DNA from: JAAUUE01 sp943370025
Lineage (GTDB): Bacteria > Cyanobacteriota > Cyanobacteriia > Cyanobacteriales > JAAUUE01
Length of the DNA stretch: 64,000 bases
Direction: 5' to 3'
NCBI GenBank assembly: GCA_943370025.1
Contig: CALRPI020000020.1
Location: 8,349 to 72,348 of the forward strand
The notes under the pieces were generated by a model that saw nothing but the letters and a program-made list of their open reading frames with translations, made no database searches and was not told where the DNA came from. The position numbers were made by a program, and so were the translations under genes. Numbering within the stretch: position 1 is the first letter of the stretch; every line of letters starts with the position of its first letter. Shown piece by piece: positions 45,304 to 53,608 of this stretch.

Positions 45304-46290
45304 ATGACTCTTTCCTACGAAATTCCCACAATTACCTTTTCTAGAGCATCAGATAAATCTGCTAAATCTGCTAAATCTTCAGAGGTAATTTATTTGCCAG
45401 AGACCCACTGTAGACTAAAGCCCCAAGTATCCCTAGCAGATTTCACTTCCTTTCGGGTTGGAGGACTAGCAGAATGGTATGTAGAACCAGATTCCTTAAG
45501 CAGTTTACAAGCCAGTTTAGCTTGGGCTAAGGGGCAGGGTTTACCTGTCTATTTTCTTGGGGCTGGTTCTAATTTACTGATTAGCGATCGGGGTCTATCG
45601 GGCTTAGTTGTCTCCACTCGCCATCTTAAATCTACCTACTTCGATCCCCTGACGGGCAGGGTCAGTGCCGGAGCTGGGGTATCCTTACCCAAGCTCGCAT
45701 GGCAGGTTGCCAAACGAGGCTGGCGGGGTCTGGAATGGGCAGTGGGCATTCCGGGAACTGTGGGCGGAGCAGTGGTGATGAATGCTGGGGCTCATAAGTC
45801 TTGCACTGCGGATATTCTCGTTAATACCCAAGTTTTAACCACAACAGGTGCTCTTGAAGAGCTAATACCTGAACAGTTAGGCTATGGCTATCGAACTTCC
45901 TTACTCCAAAAACAGTCTAAGTTAGTCATCCATGCGACTCTCCAACTCCAACCCGACAGCACCAAAGAAGCAGTAATAGCAACTACCAACCAACACCGAA
46001 TTCAGCGTCAAGCTACTCAACCGTACCATCTGCCTAGCTGTGGCAGTGTGTTTCGTAACCCTAGTAACTACAGTGCTGCTTGGCTAATTGAACAAAGCGG
46101 TTTGAAGGGCTATCGGATTGGGGATGCTGAGATAGCCCACCGTCATGCTAATTTTATTCTTAACTGTGACAGGGCAAAAGCTAGTGATATTTTGCGTTTG
46201 ATTCAGCATATCCAAGAAAAAGTAGAGGCTCAGTGGCAGGTTAGATTAGTTCCCGAAGTGAAAATTTTAGGGGATTTTTCTAAAGTTTAG
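45304..46290 (+). CDS. murB: UDP-N-acetylenolpyruvoylglucosamine reductase
   Basis: The FAD enzyme makes UDP-MurNAc, the substrate of MurC. From ATG 45304 it has 328 residues; a TTG at 45268 is an alternative. Motifs are LGAGSNLLISDRGLSG (FAD), EWAVGIPGTVGGAVVMNAGA, GYGYRTS and the catalytic Ser in LPSCGSVFRNP. A short serine/lysine-rich stretch (DKSAKSAKSSEV) precedes the catalytic domain and is coded by tandem trinucleotide-like repeats. Confidence 0.96.
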   Translation: MTLSYEIPTITFSRASDKSAKSAKSSEVIYLPETHCRLKPQVSLADFTSFRVGGLAEWYVEPDSLSSLQASLAWAKGQGLPVYFLGAGSNLLISDRGLSGLVVSTRHLKSTYFDPLTGRVSAGAGVSLPKLAWQVAKRGWRGLEWAVGIPGTVGGAVVMNAGAHKSCTADILVNTQVLTTTGALEELIPEQLGYGYRTSLLQKQSKLVIHATLQLQPDSTKEAVIATTNQHRIQRQATQPYHLPSCGSVFRNPSNYSAAWLIEQSGLKGYRIGDAEIAHRHANFILNCDRAKASDILRLIQHIQEKVEAQWQVRLVPEVKILGDFSKV

Positions 46291-46365
46291 TCTGTCGCTG
46301 CCAAAATCGTGATACTAATAGTAGACGAGACTTATTAATTTTTATCTATAGAGAAGTCAATAGTT

Positions 46366-46713
46366 ATGACACAAGGAAAAGGATTTAACTTCGGTTTAGG
46401 CAAAATGAAAGAGCTAACCGAAGCCTTCAAGAAAGCCCAACAGGTGCAGGAAGGGGCAAAGAAACTCCAAGAAGAATTGGAGCAGATGGAAATTGAAGGG
46501 CACAGTAGCGATGGCTTAGTTAAGGTGGTCATGAGTGGCAACCAAGAGCCTAAGGGTGTGCATATTAGTGGTGATGCTCTAGCGGGAGGAGCGGAAACCT
46601 TGTCGGCTTCTGTAACCGAAGCCATGCAGGATGCCTATGTTAAATCTACCGATACTATGCGGGAGAAAATGGAAGCTCTGACTAGTGGGTTAAACATCTC
46701 TGGTTTAGGTTAA
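46366..46713 (+). CDS. YbaB/EbfC nucleoid-associated protein
   Basis: This 115-residue small DNA-binding protein is dimeric in its family. A helical N-terminal half (MKELTEAFKKAQQVQEGAKKLQEELEQMEIEG) and VKVVMSGNQEPKGVHIS are the family pattern. In other bacteria it sits with recR/dnaX; here it follows murB by 75 bases. A strong hairpin follows. Confidence 0.93.
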   Translation: MTQGKGFNFGLGKMKELTEAFKKAQQVQEGAKKLQEELEQMEIEGHSSDGLVKVVMSGNQEPKGVHISGDALAGGAETLSASVTEAMQDAYVKSTDTMREKMEALTSGLNISGLG

Positions 46714-46798
46714 AAAGACTCGCGACCAAATTCATCCAAATACAGTCAAAAAACTAAATCCCTCTTTTTCGGGGGAACTTGAAGATTAAAATGGTAAG

Positions 46799-46842
46799 AG
46801 GCTCCTAGGCAATTTCTCCAAAACTGGAGGTTTAAGGAGCCT
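46799..46842. terminator. Bulged hairpin after ybaB
   Basis: AGGCTCCT (46799-46806) pairs with AGGAGCCT (46835-46842), with an inner CTCCA / TGGAG stem. T-rich sequence (TTAATTATTTGG) follows. It may terminate ybaB or act in the leader of the phosphatase gene that begins 21 bases later. Confidence 0.55.
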
Positions 46843-46862
46843 TTAATTATTTGGAAAATGTA

Positions 46863-47324
46863 ATGCGTTTATTGTTTGTTTGCTTAGGAAATATTTGTCG
46901 ATCGCCTTCAGCCGAAAATATTATGAACCACCTAGTCAAGGAAGCGGGGCTAGAGGGGCAAATTACCTGCGATTCCGCCGGGACTGCGGGTTATCATACG
47001 GGGGCAGCCCCCGATCGCCGCATGGGTGTGGCCGCCCGGAAAAAAGGCATTGAACTCAAAGGGCAAGCTCGGCAATTTCAACCCGAAGATTTGGAGAAGT
47101 TTGATTTGATTCTGGCTATGGATCGGGAGAATTATCGAGATATCTTGGCTAGCGATCGAGCAGGCCACTATACCCATAAGGTGAAAATGATGGCTGATTA
47201 TGTCACCCACCACCCAGATCAGGAAGTTCCTGATCCCTACTATGGTGGAGATCAGGGCTTTGACTATGTGATTGAACTCCTCTTAGATGCCTGCCAAGGA
47301 TTGCTCAAGGAAATTGCTAGTTAA
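46863..47324 (+). CDS. Low-molecular-weight protein tyrosine phosphatase
   Basis: The protein has 153 residues from ATG 46863; a TTG four codons upstream is possible. Catalytic P-loop CLGNICRS lies at 7-14 (Cys7, Arg13), and the general acid Asp is in VPDPYYGG. It dephosphorylates phosphotyrosine and often acts on polysaccharide-export tyrosine kinases; the target here is not indicated. Its stop overlaps the stop of ycf54 by three bases in convergent orientation. Confidence 0.94.
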   Translation: MRLLFVCLGNICRSPSAENIMNHLVKEAGLEGQITCDSAGTAGYHTGAAPDRRMGVAARKKGIELKGQARQFQPEDLEKFDLILAMDRENYRDILASDRAGHYTHKVKMMADYVTHHPDQEVPDPYYGGDQGFDYVIELLLDACQGLLKEIAS

Positions 47325-47647
47325 GCTGCTGCACTGCCGTCGGTACTAATTGCCTCCTCAACAGAAGCGGCAGTAAATTCGCCAGTGAGGACAAATTCTA
47401 GGCGGAGTTTCAGCCAGCTAATAAATTGCTTATTGGTAGAGACTACCGCAGCACTAGGCTGGGGACATTGGGCTTTAATAGATTGCATCGCTGGAGCATT
47501 CACAAAAGCAGGATTAATCACTAACCAAAAGTCAATTTCTTTTTCCTGCTCTTGATAATATCTAGTTCGTTCCTTGATCACCTCCGCAAGAGGTTCGTCT
47601 ACGGTTAGAAATTTCTGGCTGGCAAGGAGGTAGTAATAGGTAGTCAT
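47321..47647 (-). CDS. ycf54: Ycf54, Mg-protoporphyrin IX monomethyl ester cyclase accessory protein
   Basis: The 108-residue protein begins MTTYYYLLASQKFLTVDEPLAEVIKER and is conserved in cyanobacteria and plastids. It is required for normal assembly or function of the aerobic cyclase (AcsF/CycI) that forms the fifth ring of chlorophyll. The C-terminal tail EEAISTDGSAAA is variable. Its stop overlaps the convergent phosphatase stop. A GGAGGTA repeat lies immediately upstream of its ATG. Confidence 0.93.
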   Translation of the reverse strand: MTTYYYLLASQKFLTVDEPLAEVIKERTRYYQEQEKEIDFWLVINPAFVNAPAMQSIKAQCPQPSAAVVSTNKQFISWLKLRLEFVLTGEFTAASVEEAISTDGSAAA

Positions 47648-47654
47648 AGGTAGA

Positions 47655-47722
47655 AGGAGGTAAAGGAGGTACAGGGAGGTAAAGGAGGTACAGGGAGGTA
47701 AAGAAGGTACAGGGAGGTAAAG
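47655..47722. repeat. 19-base tandem repeat (GGGAGGTAAAGGAGGTACA)
   Basis: It has about 3.6 copies of a 19-base unit with two or three mismatches. It lies 8 bases upstream of the ycf54 start. A degenerate counterpart in opposite orientation sits at 50188-50240 on the other side of the Argonaute gene. Confidence 0.8.
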
Positions 47723-47903
47723 AATATCTTAGTTATGATTATTCTTGAGCTTTGATAACTTCTGATTACGATCGCCCCAATTGCTCCAAACATACATTAA
47801 ATCATTGTTTCTCTCTCTTTAGACGGGTTGTTCATAGATTTTTTAGGATGAGTAGATTGATTGGTTAATAAAGTAACGATCATTCCTTAATTTGATTGCC
47901 TCT

Positions 47904-50150
47904 CTAGACGCTGAAGAGTTTCTCTCGATCGAGATTCTGGAAAGGAGTAATGGATCCAGCTTTCTGAAATTCCTTACTACTTTTATCAGCCAAATGCAAA
48001 ACCCACGGCAGACGAGCATGGCTATAGCCACTAGCAGGATGGAGTTGACACTGTTGATAGGTCTGGCAAGCGATCAGATCTAGAGGCGTGTTGCCATATT
48101 CATGAATAATTCGGAGAGGGCGAGCAGTACCCTGATACACTGAAGCACCTACTAGAAGGAAAGAGTTTTCCTCTGGGAGCAATACGATCGTTCCTTCGGG
48201 GGCATTGCGGTATTGTGTGCCGTCGTAACTTATCCCCATCCGTCCACCGCCAGACTTGCGGACTCCGATCACATCAACCCTAATGCCTTGTTCTTCTAGG
48301 GCAGCGATCGTTATCTCAAATTCATCATCTTGGATTAATCCATCCCGCATCAGCAATAACTGCTTTGGGAGGCGTTGACACACTTGATAAAACTTAATTA
48401 GTAAATTACTGACTGTTTGCCACACTGCTTGTCCAGACAAGGTTTCTCCCCGTTGCACATTGGGCAATTCCCAGCCCAAACTCTGACCATTTGCCAACAC
48501 GGCAAAAGCTGCTGTCCCATAATATAAATCTCGATTTGTGCCAGTATCAAAACCAATAATTAATTCTGCGGCTTGGGGATGAGCGATCGGCTCTAAACGC
48601 ACAGATTGCCAAGCTGCCTTTGCTAATAATCCCAATACAGTATTTTTGGCTCGATGCTCTTCTTTTGGGGTGTTGGACATAGGGCGCATAAACTGGATAA
48701 CTATTCCGGCTTGTAAGGCTCCGACTCGGATTCTTTGTCGTTGACCTTGTTTGAATTTTTCACCAATTACCAAAATTGTTTTAATTCCAGATGCTGCCCA
48801 ATCTGCCCAAAAAACCTGTTGCTCGATTTTTGTCCTTGGCACATCTCTATTAACTCGGGGTCGCTCTAGGAAAATTTCTACCCCAGTAGCCCGGGCTACA
48901 TCTTCTAAGTACAATTTGATTTTTGCCGGATATGCGATCGTATTATCAGCCAAATTGAGGCAACCAAACCGAAGCTCTCCCGCTATAGCACACCCTCTAG
49001 TAAAAACATCAGCAGCCCTAGTAACAACATTAAGTTCTTTACCGTAAAGCTTGGTTCTTTCTAACTTATAACCTGCAACTTCTAGGGGACTAAAGGAAAG
49101 CCCTGTAGTTATGCCATAAGCCTGTTTGATAATTGCGCTAGCCAATTCTTGGATTTTCTGGAATCGATTATTGATATTTATTTTTACATATGTAAATACA
49201 TCACTTAAATTTGATTTATGCTGCTTGGATATATCTGGATTTTCTGCCAAACTTGCTAGAGTATCCATTGTTAAAATTGGTTTAAGACGACGAGATAAAT
49301 GGGGTAATGGTTGATCTTTATTTATTCCGTAACCACTGCTTTTAACATAGACTACATAGGATGTTTCAATATCTTCTAAAGTTGCACCAATACTAAGATG
49401 ATATTGAGCCAAAGTCTGTTCTGATGGTCTAAGAATAACAGAGTGAGGGCTTTCATTACTTCTGTTTACATAACGCCATGTTCTATATTCACCTTTGTTG
49501 TCTGGATAGGTATTAAGAACATAGTTAATGGAACAATCTGGATATTTTTCCTGCCATTGATGGAGCGTATATGGACTATAAAACTTAGAATGAGAATCTA
49601 TTTCTAATAGCAAATCGCCATTGATTTGAACAACTAAGTCTAATATTGTACTTCTATATACTTTCCAGCCCTCACCAAATTTTTCTGAATGATCCTTCCA
49701 CAAAGTCAATTTGCCATCATCAAAATCTTTAATGTGAGTTTTTGGCATTCTTAACTTTAGTTCTGCTTTGAGCTTTTTGAGTTCTAGTTGAGCGATCGCC
49801 TTCCGTTCCTTTGCATCTGCTGGGTTGAGAATAACTTCTTGAAAATCTTCTAGTCGCCAATTTTCACCTCTTAATCTATCTTCTCTGATGGGCGATCGAG
49901 TTACCATTTCATCGTTGCCTAATCGAATGGCATCCACTCCCACCTTGTAGCAAATACTGCCAATTTTTTGAAACTCCTGCCCCGAAGTAATTTCTCCTTC
50001 AAAGACACATTTGTACTTGTAAAATCTTCGATCTTCTTCTGTTAAAGTTTTGATGAAAAATTGATTGAGATATACCTGCACATTCTTAGAGTTTTGTAGC
50101 ATGGGGAGAGGTTCTACTAAATTTGAGAGTGAAATAGTAATGCTAAGCAT
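47904..50150 (-). CDS. Long prokaryotic Argonaute (pAgo) with intact DEDD PIWI site
   Basis: The protein has 748 residues. The PIWI domain at the C-terminus holds Asp535 (IIGFDTGTN), Glu569 (QRGETLSG), Asp603 (LMRDGL) and Asp722 (VLHLADKS). The 34- and 34-residue spacings equal those of TtAgo (D478, E512, D546) and the last gap is close, so the nuclease is probably active. N-terminal, PAZ-like and MID regions fit in the first 525 residues. Relatives include SeAgo and LrAgo of cyanobacteria, DNA-guided DNA nucleases. It is a stand-alone gene between ycf54 and pdxJ with no Cas or nuclease partner. The start is ATG 50150. Confidence 0.93.
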   Translation of the reverse strand: MLSITISLSNLVEPLPMLQNSKNVQVYLNQFFIKTLTEEDRRFYKYKCVFEGEITSGQEFQKIGSICYKVGVDAIRLGNDEMVTRSPIREDRLRGENWRLEDFQEVILNPADAKERKAIAQLELKKLKAELKLRMPKTHIKDFDDGKLTLWKDHSEKFGEGWKVYRSTILDLVVQINGDLLLEIDSHSKFYSPYTLHQWQEKYPDCSINYVLNTYPDNKGEYRTWRYVNRSNESPHSVILRPSEQTLAQYHLSIGATLEDIETSYVVYVKSSGYGINKDQPLPHLSRRLKPILTMDTLASLAENPDISKQHKSNLSDVFTYVKININNRFQKIQELASAIIKQAYGITTGLSFSPLEVAGYKLERTKLYGKELNVVTRAADVFTRGCAIAGELRFGCLNLADNTIAYPAKIKLYLEDVARATGVEIFLERPRVNRDVPRTKIEQQVFWADWAASGIKTILVIGEKFKQGQRQRIRVGALQAGIVIQFMRPMSNTPKEEHRAKNTVLGLLAKAAWQSVRLEPIAHPQAAELIIGFDTGTNRDLYYGTAAFAVLANGQSLGWELPNVQRGETLSGQAVWQTVSNLLIKFYQVCQRLPKQLLLMRDGLIQDDEFEITIAALEEQGIRVDVIGVRKSGGGRMGISYDGTQYRNAPEGTIVLLPEENSFLLVGASVYQGTARPLRIIHEYGNTPLDLIACQTYQQCQLHPASGYSHARLPWVLHLADKSSKEFQKAGSITPFQNLDREKLFSV

Positions 50151-50187
50151 ATCCTAAGTCTAACTTATTATCTACAAAAAATCATAT

Positions 50188-50240
50188 TCCCTGTACCTCT
50201 CCTTACCTCCCTGTACCTCCCTCTACCTCCTTCCTCTTAC
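50188..50240. repeat. Degenerate TGTACCTCC repeat downstream of pdxJ
   Basis: CTGTACCTCTCCTTACCTCC, CTGTACCTCCCTCTACCTCC and CCTCTTACCTCC form a run of about three 19-20-base units. It overlaps the pdxJ stop codon and lies upstream of the Argonaute start. Confidence 0.65.
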
Positions 50241-50956
50241 CTCCCCAGCATTGCCAATTTCATATCACGAACTGCCCTCTCCATTCCGACTAAAACTGCC
50301 CGACTGACGATCGTATGCCCGATATTTAGCTCTTCCATGCCGGGAATACAAGCTACAGGATAGACATTTTGATAGGTTAAGCCATGACCCGCATTCACTC
50401 GTAGCCCAAGGGCGATCGCTTCTTCGGTGCCTCTGGTAAGGACTCCTAATTCCCATGCTCGATCAGCGGCGGTTTTTGCATCTGCATAGCGCCCAGTGTG
50501 GAGTTCGATGAATTTGGCTTGGGTTTGGTGAGCAGCTTCTAGCTGGGGAGTATCGGCATCAATGAACAGGCTGACGGGTATTTCGGCACTCTGGAGTTTA
50601 TCTACAACTTCTGTAATTTTGCTAATTTGACCCACCACATCTAAGCCACCTTCTGTAGTGACTTCCTGCCGCTTTTCTGGGACAAGAGTGACATAATCAG
50701 GCTTGATGGAAAGGGCAATACCCAGCATTTCTTCCGTGGCTGCCATTTCTAGATTCAGATGGGTCTGGACGGTTTCCCGCAGCAGGCGCACATCTCGGTA
50801 CTGGATATGGCGGCGGTCTTCCCGGAGATGTACGGTGATCCCATCAGCACCCCCCAGCTCTGCCAATACGGCGGCGGCAACCGGGTCGGGTTCGATCGTT
50901 TTTCTTGCCTGTCTGATGGTAGCTACGTGGTCAATATTTACGCCTAGGGTCAACAT
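50237..50956 (-). CDS. pdxJ: Pyridoxine 5'-phosphate synthase
   Basis: The 239-residue TIM-barrel enzyme condenses 1-deoxyxylulose 5-phosphate with 3-amino-2-oxopropyl phosphate in the DXP-dependent vitamin B6 route. It begins MLTLGVNIDHVATIRQARKT and has LREDRRHIQYRD, VSLFIDAD and NAGHGLTYQNV (catalytic His) as expected. The length is the family norm. A heptamer repeat sits just upstream. Confidence 0.97.
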   Translation of the reverse strand: MLTLGVNIDHVATIRQARKTIEPDPVAAAVLAELGGADGITVHLREDRRHIQYRDVRLLRETVQTHLNLEMAATEEMLGIALSIKPDYVTLVPEKRQEVTTEGGLDVVGQISKITEVVDKLQSAEIPVSLFIDADTPQLEAAHQTQAKFIELHTGRYADAKTAADRAWELGVLTRGTEEAIALGLRVNAGHGLTYQNVYPVACIPGMEELNIGHTIVSRAVLVGMERAVRDMKLAMLGR

Positions 50957-50961
50957 GTTTA

Positions 50962-51003
50962 CAGTTATCAGTTATCAGTTATCAGTTATCAGTTATCAGT
51001 TAT
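50962..51003. repeat. Heptamer tandem repeat (cagttat x6)
   Basis: Six perfect copies of CAGTTAT lie 6 bases upstream of the pdxJ start. Short tandem repeats of this size (STRR-type) are frequent in cyanobacterial intergenic DNA and change copy number by slippage. Its location could alter pdxJ leader spacing. Confidence 0.9.
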
Positions 51004-51056
51004 CGGTTGCTTGTGCTGAGTAGTGCAGCAAGCTCACTACAAGACTTGTCAAAGTA

Positions 51057-52106
51057 TTAGTTACGAGTTAGAAAAGGGACATCAATGATTTCTCCGGTGG
51101 TGTCGCCAACTTGGACTTGTAGCCCCGCCCCGCCAGCTTTGGTACGCAGATAGGCGAGACCGTAGTGACCTTGAGTTGTTTTAGTATAGCTGGTTAATTT
51201 GCCGACTTTATCACCATTGAGTATCAAAGGTTCGCCGGGTATGGCTGAGGCAGCAAGATGGATTCCCCAGAGGTTTTGTTTTACACCTTTGTAGGTGTCG
51301 AGGCGGGCGATCGTTTCTTGCCCGATATAGCAACCTTTATTAAAGGAGATTGTGTGCAAAAGTCCAGCTTCAAGGGGATTATAATCTTCAGTGAGTTCGG
51401 CATCGGGTAAGGGTCTGCCTTGAAGAATGCGTAGGGTTTCCCAGAGGTTTGTGCCGATGGGGTCAATGTCAAGATTAATTAATTGTTGCCAAAGTTGGGC
51501 TGCTTGAGAAATGGGGACAATCAAGGTATAGCCAAGAGTAGCCAGACCGGAGCCGATCGCCACCCTGACAATAACCTCCCCAACTATAAATTCCTGATGC
51601 GTACTGTAGGGCTGCTCAAGGGGAAAATTAATTCCTAGTTTTTCGAGAATTTGGGAACTGGCTGCACCAATCAGGCTAAAAACAGCATAATCATTACTGG
51701 CATTAGTTAGCTGGACTTGATCAGCAAAGAATATATATTTATCTAGATTAGTTAATAACTGCTGACAGCGATTAGGGGAAGTGAGGAGAAATATTGCGTC
51801 TTCCAGCACATAGGCAGTAGTTAGATCAATAGTTCTGGCAGTAGAGGTGAGAAAGACAGTATCACAGCCTTGACCGGGCTTGAGGATTTGCAGGTTATTA
51901 CTACTCTGGTTATGCAGGAAGGGGAGGCGATCGCTATCTTTGACCATGATTTTGCCCCAATGGGTGTGATCGACCAGCAAAACTCGATCGTGCCAATTTT
52001 CTAAAACTTCCCCATCATTCGCAAAGCTAACAGGCAGCATCACTCCTGCCACATCTTGTAGTTTTGCTCCTCCAGCTATTTGAGCATCTCGTAAAGCTTC
52101 AATCAT
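51057..52106 (-). CDS. ygfZ: YgfZ/GcvT-family folate-binding protein
   Basis: The protein has 349 residues. The YgfZ signature KGCYIGQETIARLD lies at about 252-265. YgfZ-type proteins bind tetrahydrofolate and assist iron-sulfur enzymes such as tRNA methylthiolase MiaB. The GcvT fold is inferred from length and the C-terminal barrel. It starts 45 bases after the methyltransferase-like gene stop on the same strand. Confidence 0.9.
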   Translation of the reverse strand: MIEALRDAQIAGGAKLQDVAGVMLPVSFANDGEVLENWHDRVLLVDHTHWGKIMVKDSDRLPFLHNQSSNNLQILKPGQGCDTVFLTSTARTIDLTTAYVLEDAIFLLTSPNRCQQLLTNLDKYIFFADQVQLTNASNDYAVFSLIGAASSQILEKLGINFPLEQPYSTHQEFIVGEVIVRVAIGSGLATLGYTLIVPISQAAQLWQQLINLDIDPIGTNLWETLRILQGRPLPDAELTEDYNPLEAGLLHTISFNKGCYIGQETIARLDTYKGVKQNLWGIHLAASAIPGEPLILNGDKVGKLTSYTKTTQGHYGLAYLRTKAGGAGLQVQVGDTTGEIIDVPFLTRN

Positions 52107-52150
52107 AGTTTTTTAAGTAGTATCATGAAATACATAAATACAAATATAAA

Positions 52151-53608
52151 CTATTTCCTAGCTAGAATTACATAATCATCTAATGTATAGTGACTTGCAT
52201 AGCTTTGATTAGCATACTGATGTAATAAATAACTAATCAATTTTTGCGGTGGCAGATTATTTCCAGCAAAAGCTCTGAAATTAGGTATCGATCCTCTTAT
52301 GTTTGTAGATGATAAGTATTTATACCAGACTAATTTCAACTCAAAATCATCTAAAAATATTTCTATAATATTTTCTTCCTGTTCTACATTAATTTCTTTG
52401 CTAAGTCCATATGGCTTTAGTAGCGCATTATCCTGAATGATTAGCAGAGCATAACCGAAATCACTTAAACAATTATCAAAAATATTCCTGTATACAATTC
52501 GAGACTTTTCTCTAGCTTGCTTATTATTAAAAAAGCAGTGTGATATGACCACAAAATCAAAGAATTTTCTAGGAAGATTCTCCATCAAATCATTATTGAA
52601 AATACTGGATGTATCAAACCTAAAATAGGTATTTTGTTTTTTCTTCTCTAAGTATCTTTGCCTGAATTCCATTCCTTTATCTTGAAGCTTACTCTGCTGC
52701 TCTACAGAACAATAAGAAATATGTATTGGTATTGAATCGAAATAATTAGTACCACTTTCTAGGAACAACTCTAATCCAAATTCTACGGAGCTAGAGCCAG
52801 CAGCTATATCTAGAATATTATTGCTAGCTGTTAGCAAGCCTGATTTGTAAATCAAAAACCATGCTAGATAACCAGAATAAACTCCCTCTAGAAAATAGGT
52901 GATAAAATACATATGAGGACTTAAATTAAAGTCATATCTAGGGTCACGACCAAAACTAGATTTTAATACTTTTATATCTGCAAGAGCCTCTCTTAAATTC
53001 CTTTTGAAAACAGTTTCTCCTGATAGCTTTGCAAAATCATCTTGAACAAACTTTGCTAAGCTAGCTTCAAATTTATCAAATACTTGATGATCTAATCCGG
53101 TGACTTGCAGAAAATGCTCATCATGCTCAACAAACTTAAAAGTCTTGGAGATGAAATCTATGAAATCTGGATTAGGAACTATGAGGTTAGATTCTTGTGG
53201 GGCAAGAGATTTAGTGGTGGCAGCTTGTAGCGATAGTTCTAATTGTTGAATTTGTTGGGATGATTCTGTTAGTAATAATTCTGATTGTTGAACTTGCTGA
53301 GATGCGGTGGCGATCGCTAATTTCAACTCTTGAATTTGTTGAGATAATTCTGTTTGTAATAGCTCTAATTGTTGAACTTGCTGAGATGACTCTGTAACCT
53401 GCAACCTTAAGCTGGATAACTCATCTTGGGCTACTTTATACCTTTGAGTAGCCTCCCGGTTACTTTTAAAGAGCTTCTCCAGCCAATTTAACTTGGCTCC
53501 CGATGACTCGATCACCCTCCATAATTTCTGGACTTGTTTCTGTTCTCCCCGCTGCAATGCCCTAGAAAATTGGTAAGATCGCCACCATTTACTAAAAATA
53601 TTACTCAT
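52151..53608 (-). CDS. Coiled-coil protein with methyltransferase-like domain
   Basis: The protein has 485 residues. A long N-terminal coiled coil (about 20-130) is built of repeats such as SSQQVQQLELLQTELSQQIQ. The C-terminal half has a motif-I-like glycine-containing loop ILDIAAGSSSVEFGLELF and a following ISYCSVEQQSK, and DFVVISHCFFNN is consistent with a class I SAM-methyltransferase core. No family name is certain; a sugar or small-molecule O-methyltransferase is possible. Its ATG overlaps the upstream radical SAM stop by 8 bases (ATGAGTAA), so they are translationally coupled. Confidence 0.65.
   Translation of the reverse strand: MSNIFSKWWRSYQFSRALQRGEQKQVQKLWRVIESSGAKLNWLEKLFKSNREATQRYKVAQDELSSLRLQVTESSQQVQQLELLQTELSQQIQELKLAIATASQQVQQSELLLTESSQQIQQLELSLQAATTKSLAPQESNLIVPNPDFIDFISKTFKFVEHDEHFLQVTGLDHQVFDKFEASLAKFVQDDFAKLSGETVFKRNLREALADIKVLKSSFGRDPRYDFNLSPHMYFITYFLEGVYSGYLAWFLIYKSGLLTASNNILDIAAGSSSVEFGLELFLESGTNYFDSIPIHISYCSVEQQSKLQDKGMEFRQRYLEKKKQNTYFRFDTSSIFNNDLMENLPRKFFDFVVISHCFFNNKQAREKSRIVYRNIFDNCLSDFGYALLIIQDNALLKPYGLSKEINVEQEENIIEIFLDDFELKLVWYKYLSSTNIRGSIPNFRAFAGNNLPPQKLISYLLHQYANQSYASHYTLDDYVILARK

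Noticed and set aside
47655..47722. Multiple ribosome-binding sites (GGAGG) for a small plus-strand gene
   Set aside because: GGAGG occurs in every repeat unit, and no plus-strand ORF with coding features follows.
47321..50956. CRISPR-Cas or short-pAgo operon around the Argonaute gene
   Set aside because: No cas genes, no spacer-repeat array, no SIR2/TIR/DREN partner and no HNH gene lie near. The protein is a full-length pAgo on its own.
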